NCBI GenBank assembly: GCA_035254305.1
Contig: DATFAS010000243.1
Span: forward strand, 1-7,165
Origin: DATFAS01 sp035254305
GTDB lineage: Bacteria; Bacillota; Bacilli; Aneurinibacillales; RAOX-1
Length of the DNA: 7,165 nt
Direction of reading: 5' to 3'
Part shown: piece by piece, positions 1 through 5,053 of the stretch
Layout: each line of letters opens with the position of its first letter
Position numbering within the stretch: position 1 is the stretch's first letter
The notes under the pieces: model-generated
The model's database searches: none
Told to the model about the DNA's origin: nothing
Seen by the model: only the letters and a program-made list of their open reading frames with translations
Translations under genes and position numbers: made by a program

Positions 1-1
1 A

Positions 2-709
2 GAAATGTATGAGAAATCCGGAGATCTCTCAAGTGCCATTCAAACAAAGGAACAAGAAGTACAAACAAATTTTACAAATTTAGATAGTGTGAAAAAGCTA
101 GGGAATCTTTATTCCAAAGCTGGAAACACAGATGTAAAAACACTCATTAATGGGCATCAATCCCACTTTGATACACCACCTGTTATTAAAGATGGTCATA
201 CACTTATTCCTATTCGTGGTGTTTCCGAGTCTTTAAAGGCTGATGTTCAATGGGATTCAACTGCACAAACTGTTACGATCAATAGAGATGGTACCACTAT
301 TGTTCTAACCGTAGGCAGTAATGTGGCAACAATCAATGGAGAATCCGTCACCTTGGATGCACCAAGTTCTATTATGAATGGCCGTGCATTTGTTCCATTA
401 CGGTTTATCTCTGAAGCACTCAAAGCACAGGTAAATTGGGTTCCTGATGGTCAAATTATTGATATTAATGATGGTTCAACGCCTGCAACGGATACAACGG
501 GCACTACTCCGACTACCGATACAACGGGTACTACAACTTCTACGGATACGACGAGCACCACTCCGACTACCGGTACAACGGGTACTACGCCTTCTACGGA
601 TACGACGAGCACCACTCCGACTACCGATACAACAGGTACTACAACTTCTACGGATACGACGAGCACCACTCCGACTACCGATACAACGGGAATACAAGGT
701 ATACAGTAA
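2..709 (+). CDS. Stalk-domain (copper amine oxidase N-terminal-like) surface protein with Thr-rich repeat tail, 5' partial
   Basis: The reading frame is open to the left window edge and the real start is probably outside; the ATG at 5-7 has only four bases before it, so no start signal can be judged. Counting from that ATG, residues 1-45 are charged and helix-like (LGNLYSKAGN recalls a TPR helix). Residues about 48-155 match the copper amine oxidase N-terminal-like 'stalk' domain, with the paired hallmarks IPIRGVSESLKADVQW and FVPLRFISEALKAQVNW. Residues about 158-229 are almost only Thr, Ser, Pro, Asp and Gly in an 18-residue repeat. The protein then ends with IQGIQ and has no sorting motif or membrane segment at this end. 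In this family the domain is usually non-catalytic and extracellular, often in cell-wall or S-layer proteins; no metal-oxidase function should be inferred. A signal peptide, if present, lies upstream of the window. The domain call is firm; the biological role is unknown. Confidence 0.85.
   Translation, partial: EMYEKSGDLSSAIQTKEQEVQTNFTNLDSVKKLGNLYSKAGNTDVKTLINGHQSHFDTPPVIKDGHTLIPIRGVSESLKADVQWDSTAQTVTINRDGTTIVLTVGSNVATINGESVTLDAPSSIMNGRAFVPLRFISEALKAQVNWVPDGQIIDINDGSTPATDTTGTTPTTDTTGTTTSTDTTSTTPTTGTTGTTPSTDTTSTTPTTDTTGTTTSTDTTSTTPTTDTTGIQGIQ
506..690 (+). repeat. 54-bp tandem repeat (3 full units plus a 23-bp partial unit)
   Basis: Units start at 506, 560 and 614, and a partial fourth unit runs from 668 to 690. 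Each unit begins actccgactaccg and ends acgacgagcacc. In frame it encodes an 18-residue Thr-rich unit (TPTTDTTGTT then TSTDTTST). Units differ at only a few bases, for example a G for A change that turns Asp into Gly in unit 2. A more diverged half-unit (acggatacaacgggc) lies just upstream at 488-502. The length is a multiple of three, so gain or loss of units would change protein length without breaking the frame. The near identity suggests recent expansion or repeat homogenisation. Confidence 0.9.
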
Positions 710-720
710 ATATCAAAGAG

Positions 721-758
721 CAGAAGCCTTCAATAAGCTTACTTATTGGGGGCTTCTG
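721..758 (+). terminator. Rho-independent terminator after the stalk-domain gene
   Basis: The arm CAGAAGCC (721-728) pairs with GGCTTCTG (751-758). The inner arm CAATAAG (731-737) pairs with CTTATTG (742-748) around a 4-nt CTTA loop. The two bases between the arms (TT against GG) can form U-G wobbles, giving a continuous stem of about 17 bp. The tail GTTTGT is only a modest U-tract, but the stem is long and lies 11 bp after the stop codon. Confidence 0.8.
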
Positions 759-842
759 GTTTGTATAAAATAGTTTTCATTAAAAATGCACTTTAAAAAA
801 TGGCCGATTTAAAATATTATATCAATAGTCCAAAAAAATGGG

Positions 843-870
843 TTGACTCATCAAATAAAGAGGATATGCT
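843..870 (+). promoter_or_regulatory. Possible sigma-A-type promoter for the 941-1324 gene
   Basis: TTGACT (843-848) is followed after 16 nt by TATGCT (865-870), itself followed by TAAAAT. This would place transcription start near 877 and leave an untranslated leader of about 64 nt before the TTG start at 941. It sits after the terminator at 721-758, which supports separate transcription. The assignment rests on hexamer resemblance alone. Confidence 0.35.
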
Positions 871-924
871 TAAAATACCAATATTTGTGGCATTCTTAGA
901 GAAAAGACCTATCTTTAATATCCC

Positions 925-931
925 AAAGGAG
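925..931 (+). promoter_or_regulatory. Ribosome binding site deciding the TTG start at 941
   Basis: AAAGGAG at 925-931 is separated by 9 nt from TTG at 941-943. Translation from that codon begins at once with a textbook signal peptide (MKKALSF...), whereas the in-frame ATG upstream near 800 has no comparable site. Confidence 0.75.
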
Positions 932-940
932 AGATTTCTT

Positions 941-1324
941 TTGAAAAAGGCTTTATCTTTTGTTGTACTATTCTTTATACTTTTTGGCCTCACACCATCG
1001 AGTTTTGCAGAAGACACTACACCAACGACGACAACAACAACCGGTACACCAGCAACACCAGCACCAGTACCTACTGGAGTAGAAACTTCACCAGTATCAC
1101 CAGGAACGAACCCAATTACCGTTACACCAACACAACCAAATCCAGCTGGTAACCCTATTAACGTTCAACCTGGCGGGGCTAGTGTAAAGGAACCTGTACC
1201 TGCTGATGCGAAGGGAAAAGCCCTATACTACCTTAGACATTTGTGGGCTGCTATTGTTTTGCTTATTCTTATCCTTATCTTTTTATGGGCTTATAGAAAG
1301 GAAAATTGGGGTTCTAAGCGATAA
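941..1324 (+). CDS. Small secreted Thr/Pro-rich single-pass membrane protein, function unknown
   Basis: This is a 127-residue product read from a TTG start. Residues 1-23 form a signal peptide: KK at positions 2-3, a hydrophobic core rich in Phe, Leu and Val, and a likely cleavage after SFA before EDTT. Residues about 24-90 are low-complexity and rich in Thr, Pro, Gly and Ala (PTTTTTTGTPATPAPVP, later TPTQPNPAGNP). Residues 101-118 are a strongly hydrophobic membrane helix (LWAAIVLLILILIFLWAY), followed by a short basic tail (RKENWGSKR). The predicted topology is N-terminus outside, C-terminus in the cytoplasm. There is no Cys lipobox and no LPXTG motif. The open frame extends upstream to 800, but that would put a charged stretch of 47 residues before the signal peptide and lacks a ribosome binding site. 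The neighbouring upstream gene also encodes a Thr-rich exported protein, so a shared cell-surface role is possible. I recognise no family. Confidence 0.75.
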   Translation: MKKALSFVVLFFILFGLTPSSFAEDTTPTTTTTTGTPATPAPVPTGVETSPVSPGTNPITVTPTQPNPAGNPINVQPGGASVKEPVPADAKGKALYYLRHLWAAIVLLILILIFLWAYRKENWGSKR

Positions 1325-1355
1325 GGAACTCGAATCCTCGATTTATAGAAAGCTC

Positions 1356-1380
1356 ATAAGGTCCCAAAAGGGCCTTATTT
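1356..1380 (+). terminator. Hairpin 1 of the intergenic array
   Basis: ATAAGGTCC (1356-1364) pairs with GGGCCTTAT (1370-1378) around loop CAAAA, with one U-G wobble at 1362/1372. It is followed by TTCTATTT. It lies 32 bp after the stop of the 941-1324 gene and is the first candidate terminator for it. Confidence 0.75.
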
Positions 1381-1405
1381 CTATTTCCCCTCTTTAATCA
1401 ATAAT

Positions 1406-1431
1406 AATAAGGTCCTCGCGGGACCTTATTT
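1406..1431. terminator. Hairpin 2 of the intergenic array, possibly bidirectional
   Basis: AATAAGGTCC (1406-1415) pairs perfectly with GGACCTTATT (1421-1430) around loop TCGCG. The + strand continues with TTTG. On the other strand the stem is followed by TTATTATTATTG, so it could act in both directions. Confidence 0.75.
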
Positions 1432-1467
1432 GCTCTAAAACCCTGATTTGGAGGGGATTTCTAGCCT

Positions 1468-1500
1468 ATAAGGAACTTTAAGGACCTTATTTCTTCTTTT
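1468..1500 (+). terminator. Hairpin 3 of the intergenic array, degenerate stem
   Basis: ATAAGG (1468-1473) pairs with CCTTAT (1485-1490), but bases 1474-1475 (AA) oppose 1483-1484 (GA). The upper stem is therefore broken relative to the other copies; the left arm reads GGAAC where the others read GGTCC. It has the most T-rich tail of the four (TTCTTCTTTTTCT). Confidence 0.55.
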
Positions 1501-1518
1501 TCTATTTACTTTTCAAAG

Positions 1519-1544
1519 ATAAGGTCCTGGCAGGACCTTATTTT
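1519..1544. terminator. Hairpin 4 of the intergenic array
   Basis: ATAAGGTCC (1519-1527) pairs with GGACCTTAT (1533-1541); the loop TGGCA can close further (TG/CA), giving an 11-bp inverted repeat around one base. It is followed by TTTTG... on the + strand. It is also the first stable hairpin met by transcription of the minus-strand gene ending at 1586, although its minus-strand tail (CTTTG) is weaker. Confidence 0.75.
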
Positions 1545-1585
1545 GTTGATTGAGCCCCACCCAACCCCAATAATTCCTATACATT

Positions 1586-1990
1586 TCAAACCACAACAGC
1601 TCCACTGGAATCCCTAGGACCTAAACCCTGCCGCAGATCGATGGTAGTAACCGCTTTTTGGAGATCCTCCTGTACTTGATTCTGGTCAAGTATGGATATT
1701 TTTTCAATCAAATAGGGATTATATCTTTGTAGATAGTCAATCATTTGAGCTGTATGATCTGTTGAACCGAAGTCATAAACGGTCAGATGGATCGGTCTTC
1801 CTTCTAACTGAGATAGACTGGAAAGAGAACGAATCGTATCTTCTAGGCGGGTTTCTGAGTTAAAAACCAAGAGATGTATATTGACCTCTCGAACTTGATG
1901 ATAATATTGATTCCAATGTTTCATTAGATCAATGAGGATCGTGGATAAACCATAAATAGCCAGAAACCAAATGACCCACATGGCAATCAC
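1586..1990 (-). CDS. Small membrane-anchored protein with glycosyltransferase family 2-like (GT-A) fold fragment
   Basis: The 134-residue product is read from GTG at 1990. An upstream in-frame codon at 2038 has no ribosome binding site, while the GTG lies 8 nt after AAGGAGG. Residues about 3-22 (MWVIWFLAIYGLSTILIDLM) form an N-terminal membrane helix. Residues 36-104 resemble the first half of a GT-2 nucleotide-sugar domain: a beta strand (VNIHLLVFNSE), a helix with RLEDTIRSL, then HLTVYDFGSTDHTAQMIDYL, which recalls the 'DDGSTDxT' motif. The second Asp of that motif is Phe here. No DXD metal-binding motif or acceptor-site half follows, and the protein ends at GAVVV. It is far shorter than a working GT-2 enzyme, so it may be a non-catalytic derivative or a shortened gene. 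It lies downstream of degU on the same strand and may be co-transcribed with it. The fold call is moderate; the function is unknown. Confidence 0.7.
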   Translation of the reverse strand: MIAMWVIWFLAIYGLSTILIDLMKHWNQYYHQVREVNIHLLVFNSETRLEDTIRSLSSLSQLEGRPIHLTVYDFGSTDHTAQMIDYLQRYNPYLIEKISILDQNQVQEDLQKAVTTIDLRQGLGPRDSSGAVVV

Positions 1991-1998
1991 GGAATACC

Positions 1999-2005
1999 CC
2001 TCCTT
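1999..2005 (-). promoter_or_regulatory. Ribosome binding site deciding the GTG start at 1990
   Basis: On the minus strand AAGGAGG (2005 down to 1999), within AAAAGGAGGGG, precedes GTG at 1990-1988 by 8 nt. This is the strongest site near this gene and places the start just before the membrane helix. Confidence 0.8.
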
Positions 2006-2104
2006 TTCCATATAGGATAGGATATTCCAAATGCACACACTTAGTGAATACTAGCTTATCTTTACCGGCGATCTACCAATAAGTAAGCCTACTGCTTGCT
2101 CATA

Positions 2105-2122
2105 ATGGTGCTCATGGTGCTC
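2105..2122. repeat. Tandem 9-bp duplication between degU and the small membrane gene
   Basis: ATGGTGCTC occurs twice in a row (2105-2113 and 2114-2122). The heptamer ACTAGCT occurs at both sides of this spacer (2050-2056 and 2130-2136, the latter covering the degU stop). No good terminator is visible in the spacer, so read-through from degU is possible. Confidence 0.5.
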
Positions 2123-2130
2123 AATAAAAA

Positions 2131-2838
2131 CTAGCTAATTTTCACCCAGCCATTCTTAATTGAAATGACAACCGCTTGTGTCCGGTCCTGAACATCGAGC
2201 TTCTGAAGAACACTGGAAACATGATTTTTTACTGTTTTCTCACTGATAAAAAGATGATCTCCAATCGCCTTGTTACTTTTTCCCTCTGCCATTAATTGAA
2301 GAACTTCCTTCTCCCTTGGGGTAAGGGCAGAGAATTTCTCTGCATCCTTGTCATCAACCAATTCCACCGTCACGAATTCAGTGTCCTGCAAGGTGCTTAA
2401 TCGACGAAACTCACTAATTAGCTTACCTGTAACACGTGGATGAATATAGGCTTCTCCACCTGCAACCACATGAATAGCCTCGATCAAATCAGAAGACTCC
2501 ATGTCTTTCAAGAGATATCCATTTGCACCCGAGCAAAGAGTCTCATGAACATAATTCTCATCATCATGAATAGAAAGAACAATCACCCGTGAATTCGGAG
2601 AGATCATCTTGATCTGCGCGGTTGCCTGAACCCCGTTCATTTTGGGCATATTAATATCCATTAGAATAATATCTGGATTTAATTGACCTGCTAACTCACA
2701 AGCCTCTTCCCCATCATTCCCAATCCCAACCACTTCAAAGTCTGCTTCCATCTCAAGAATTCTCTTGATACCCTCGCGGAATAATTGGTGATCATCAACA
2801 ATTAAAATTCGTATCTTCTTCTGCTGTTCCACATTCAT
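2131..2838 (-). CDS. degU: DegU, two-component response regulator (LuxR/NarL family)
   Basis: The 235-residue product is very close to Bacillus DegU (229 residues). The receiver domain spans residues about 9-125: acidic pair D15-D16 in ILIVDDHQLFREG, phospho-acceptor Asp61 in LMDINMP, switch residue S89 in VLSIHDDENY and Lys111 in GYLLKD. A linker with EFRRL follows (about 143-147). The C-terminal LuxR-type helix-turn-helix covers 172-222 (LTPREKEVLQLMAEGKSN, FISEKTVKNHVSSVLQKL). It receives phosphate from DegS and binds DNA; in Bacillus it controls exoenzymes, competence, motility and biofilm. I chose ATG at 2838 because AAGGAG precedes it by 6 nt; an in-frame TTG at 2853 would overlap that site and has none of its own. 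The degS stop lies 19 nt upstream, so the two genes form one operon. Confidence 0.95.
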   Translation of the reverse strand: MNVEQQKKIRILIVDDHQLFREGIKRILEMEADFEVVGIGNDGEEACELAGQLNPDIILMDINMPKMNGVQATAQIKMISPNSRVIVLSIHDDENYVHETLCSGANGYLLKDMESSDLIEAIHVVAGGEAYIHPRVTGKLISEFRRLSTLQDTEFVTVELVDDKDAEKFSALTPREKEVLQLMAEGKSNKAIGDHLFISEKTVKNHVSSVLQKLDVQDRTQAVVISIKNGWVKIS

Positions 2839-2844
2839 CTCCCT

Positions 2845-2850
2845 CTCCTT
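2845..2850 (-). promoter_or_regulatory. Ribosome binding site of degU
   Basis: AAGGAG (2850 down to 2845, minus strand) stands 6 nt before ATG at 2838 and decides this start over the TTG at 2853. Confidence 0.75.
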
Positions 2851-2857
2851 CAATTGT

Positions 2858-4003
2858 TTATCGATTTACTGGGATGGTAAACACCAGCCGTGTCCCGGTA
2901 CCAATCACCGAATGAATGTTCAATGTTCCGTCTATGAGCTTCATTCGCTCTGTCATTCCCATAATACCAAAATGGGGGCGATCTGTCCTATCCTGATGTT
3001 CAAACCCAACTCCATCATCCCGGACTACTACAGTGGTTCGTTCAGGCAAATATTCAATTTTGATTTGAATATTTTTGGCCTTAGAATGCTTGCCCGCATT
3101 ATTTAACCCTTCCTGAACCATTCGGAAAATGACAACCTCAACCATGGGCTCGAATCGAACTTCTTTTCCCATGGTGATAAGCTCGGTTTCCATTTGGTAA
3201 CGGTTCCCAAAATCCTCTAGGTATTTTCGTAGCGTTGGAACCAGCCCCAAATCGTCAAGAGCCATTGGCCGCAAGTCAAAAATAATTTTTCGAACATCAG
3301 CTAGTGTATTGCGAACGGTTTCCTTAAGCTCCACTAATTCTTTTCTAACATCCTCAATTAGTCCCCGTTCAAGCATTTTCTCGGCAATTTCTGTTCGAAT
3401 CATAAGATTAGCCATCGACTGTGCTGGTCCATCGTGAATATCACGAGCTACCCGTTTACGTTCTTCCTCCTGGGTTTGAATCACCTGTAAGCCCAACATT
3501 TGACGTTGTTGAGCAGATTCCAACGCAACGCAAAATTCCCCAAGATCACCAGTTAGGTATCCCAAAACCACACCAATTTGCGTCATCATATTTTCCGCTT
3601 TTTCAATCGTATTCGCAAGATTTCGCAACCTTCGGTCCAGATCATCCCGGCGCTTGCGAAGATTCATTTCCTTCTCACGTGACATCAGCAAGTCTACCTG
3701 GAGTTGACTGGATTTTTCGTAGGCCTGCCGAACATCTTCTTCTGTATATTTCCGGAAATTACTGCTGACCTCAACCAAACGTGCCCGACTCAATCGAAAT
3801 TGCCTGTCTAAGGTATCCGTTTGAAAGATGATTTCACTTACTTCACGCTTAATTTTCTCAAGCTCTTGTTGAATGGAATAACTCTCATCGCGTGCCTCTT
3901 CCGCAATATCAAAAATTTGTTCCTTACTACTCTCAACGGCTGTTATCGCTTTCTTCAATACCGAATCCAAGATGGAAAAATCCAAATCATTTCCCTTATC
4001 CAT
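2858..4003 (-). CDS. degS: DegS, soluble sensor histidine kinase
   Basis: The 381-residue product is nearly the length of B. subtilis DegS (385). It has no membrane segment, so it is cytoplasmic. From the chosen start, residues about 20-185 form the long coiled-coil sensor region (SYSIQQELEKIKREV, KRRDDLDRRLRNL). The HisKA_3 dimerisation and phosphorylation box is EEERKRVARDIHDGPAQ, with phospho-acceptor His190. DLRPMALDDLGLVPTLRKYL is the signature of the DegS/NarX family. The ATPase domain has the N box QEGLNNAGKHS (Asn302), the G1 box DDGVGF and the G2 box FGIMGM, and ends with GTGTRL. DegS phosphorylates DegU and can also dephosphorylate it. Start choice is uncertain: ATG at 4003, ATG at 4012 and TTG at 4015 are all in frame. 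AAGGA at 4020-4016 is too close to the last two, and 4003 best matches the family N-terminus. Confidence 0.95.
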   Translation of the reverse strand: MDKGNDLDFSILDSVLKKAITAVESSKEQIFDIAEEARDESYSIQQELEKIKREVSEIIFQTDTLDRQFRLSRARLVEVSSNFRKYTEEDVRQAYEKSSQLQVDLLMSREKEMNLRKRRDDLDRRLRNLANTIEKAENMMTQIGVVLGYLTGDLGEFCVALESAQQRQMLGLQVIQTQEEERKRVARDIHDGPAQSMANLMIRTEIAEKMLERGLIEDVRKELVELKETVRNTLADVRKIIFDLRPMALDDLGLVPTLRKYLEDFGNRYQMETELITMGKEVRFEPMVEVVIFRMVQEGLNNAGKHSKAKNIQIKIEYLPERTTVVVRDDGVGFEHQDRTDRPHFGIMGMTERMKLIDGTLNIHSVIGTGTRLVFTIPVNR

Positions 4004-4042
4004 CCATTTCATCAATCCTTTTTTTAATTAAATGTGTATGTA

Positions 4043-4061
4043 TTAGATCGACTAGATCTAA
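4043..4061. promoter_or_regulatory. Inverted repeat in the degS leader region
   Basis: TTAGATC (4043-4049) and GATCTAA (4055-4061) form a perfect 7-bp inverted repeat around GACTA, 40-58 bp upstream of the degS start. It has operator-like size and symmetry and could be a binding site or a small leader hairpin. No family of regulator can be named. A weak promoter-like pair lies a little further upstream on the minus strand (TTTACG, 18 nt, TATAGA). Confidence 0.35.
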
Positions 4062-4241
4062 ACCTACATTCTCTTGTGTCTATAGTCCTGTATCTATTCA
4101 TTCGTAAAAATCTATTTATTTAAGGGGGTTAGCATAAAAAAAATCCTAGATTAATACATTCGCCAATTCATCCTTTTTTCCTACAGGGAAGTAATGGAAT
4201 CATTCAAAAGACATAAATTGAGGTCACCACTAAAACATAGC

Positions 4242-4269
4242 AAAAAACCAGTCTCTCTCTAGAAACTGG
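4242..4269 (-). terminator. Rho-independent terminator of the cobalamin operon
   Basis: Read on the minus strand, CCAGTTTCT pairs with AGAGACTGG around loop AGAG (4269 to 4248; one G-U pair), directly followed by TTTTTTG. It begins 16 nt after the cobA stop codon and separates this operon from degS. Confidence 0.92.
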
Positions 4270-4285
4270 CTAAAGAAATCTATGA

Positions 4286-5053
4286 TTACATCATCTCAAG
4301 CAGAGCTTCTGGGGTTAACCAGTCAAGCCTCTCTCGCAAACGAACAACTTCACCTACTAAAATAATGGCCGGATGGATTAACTTCTCTAAATCTGGATGT
4401 TTCACAATATTACCCAGTGTACCCACTGCCACTTGCTGTTTGGCTGTTGTTCCCCAGGCAATGATCGCAACGGGTGTCTCGGGGTCACGGCCATAACGAA
4501 TCAGTTGATCACAGATAAAAGGCAGCTTGCTCATTCCCATATAGAAGGCAATCGTATCAATGCCTGTAGCTAATGCCTGCCATCTCGCTTCAGATTCCTC
4601 TAAATCATCCGTATGACCCGTAACAATGGCAAAAGAAGAAGCATATTCACGATGGGTAACAGGAATTCCGGCATAGGCTGGAGCAGCAATTCCGGATGTG
4701 ACGCCTGGAACAATTTCAAAGGCAACTCCATGCTGCACCAATACCTCAGCCTCTTCTCCGCCACGCCCAAATACAAAAGGGTCTCCCCCTTTCAGACGGG
4801 TCACAATTTTGCCCTCCAGTGCCTTCACTGCAAGCAACTCATTAATCACCTCTTGCCTTAGTGTGTGATTGTTTGGAAGCTTCCCGCAGTAAATAAGCTC
4901 TGCATCTGGCCTCGCGTATTGCAGTAATTTCGGATTAGCCAATCGATCATAAACTAGCACGTCTGCCTTCTGAATACACTCTAGACCTTTAACCGTAATT
5001 AGCTTCGGATCACCCGGACCTGCCCCAACTAAATACACGATACCCTTCGTCAT
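4286..5053 (-). CDS. cobA: Uroporphyrinogen-III C-methyltransferase (SUMT)
   Basis: The enzyme uses two S-adenosylmethionine to methylate uroporphyrinogen III at C-2 and C-7, giving precorrin-2, the branch compound of cobalamin and siroheme synthesis. At 255 residues it is the size of a stand-alone SUMT, with no CysG-type dehydrogenase fusion. The tetrapyrrole methylase motifs are all present: VYLVGAGPGDP (7-16), YDRLANP (35-41), RLKGGDPFVFGRGGEE (86-101), PGVTSGIAAPAYAGIPVTHR (116-135), and YMGM in the second half. ATG at 5053 overlaps the cobQ stop as ATGA, with GGAGG 10 nt upstream inside cobQ, so translation is probably coupled. It is the last gene before the terminator. Its place beside two cobyrinate amidases points to B12 rather than only siroheme synthesis. 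Confidence 0.95.
   Translation of the reverse strand: MTKGIVYLVGAGPGDPKLITVKGLECIQKADVLVYDRLANPKLLQYARPDAELIYCGKLPNNHTLRQEVINELLAVKALEGKIVTRLKGGDPFVFGRGGEEAEVLVQHGVAFEIVPGVTSGIAAPAYAGIPVTHREYASSFAIVTGHTDDLEESEARWQALATGIDTIAFYMGMSKLPFICDQLIRYGRDPETPVAIIAWGTTAKQQVAVGTLGNIVKHPDLEKLIHPAIILVGEVVRLRERLDWLTPEALLEMM

Larger units (their letters stand above)
1356..1544. repeat. Tandem array of four terminator-like hairpins with a shared stem
   Basis: Four 23-bp elements start at 1356, 1407, 1468 and 1519. Each has the plan ATAAGG(T/A)(C/A)C, a 5-nt loop, GG(A/G)CCTTAT, then more T. Start-to-start distances are 51, 61 and 51 bp. The loops differ completely (CAAAA, TCGCG, TTTAA, TGGCA) while the stems are nearly constant. 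A fragment of the left arm, ATAAGGAACT, also occurs at 1321-1330 and contains the stop codon of the upstream gene; the same ten bases recur at 1468-1477 in the third element. The array lies between two convergent genes. Individual hairpins are listed separately. Confidence 0.85.

Noticed and set aside
447..773. Overlapping open frames on both strands across the Thr-rich repeat (for example 447-773 plus, 451-669 minus)
   Set aside because: A repeat whose unit length is a multiple of three with no stop in other frames keeps every frame open. These products are Arg- or Val-rich low-complexity strings without start signals.
800..940. Upstream extension of the 941-1324 gene to the in-frame start near 800
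   Set aside because: It would place 47 charged residues before a clear signal peptide and has no ribosome binding site, while the TTG at 941 has AAAGGAG at good distance.
1206..1397. 63-codon plus-strand open frame overlapping the end of the small membrane protein gene
   Set aside because: It lies mostly inside the real gene in another frame and runs into the first terminator hairpin; no start signal or recognisable product.
1356..1541. CRISPR-like array (23-bp palindromic repeats with 28-38 bp spacers)
   Set aside because: Only four copies, repeats vary in the central five bases and copy 3 is decayed. Each repeat is followed by a T-rich tract like a terminator, the spacers are low-complexity, and no cas gene is near.
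3421..3768. 115-codon plus-strand open frame opposite degS
   Set aside because: It is antisense to strongly conserved DegS coding sequence, with Pro/His/Ser-rich composition typical of a shadow frame.
4070..4241. Riboswitch or small RNA between the cob terminator and degS
   Set aside because: Only short weak inverted repeats are visible (for example TTCC/GGAA near 4180). No cobalamin-riboswitch-like elements are seen, and the position downstream of cobA would not suit one.
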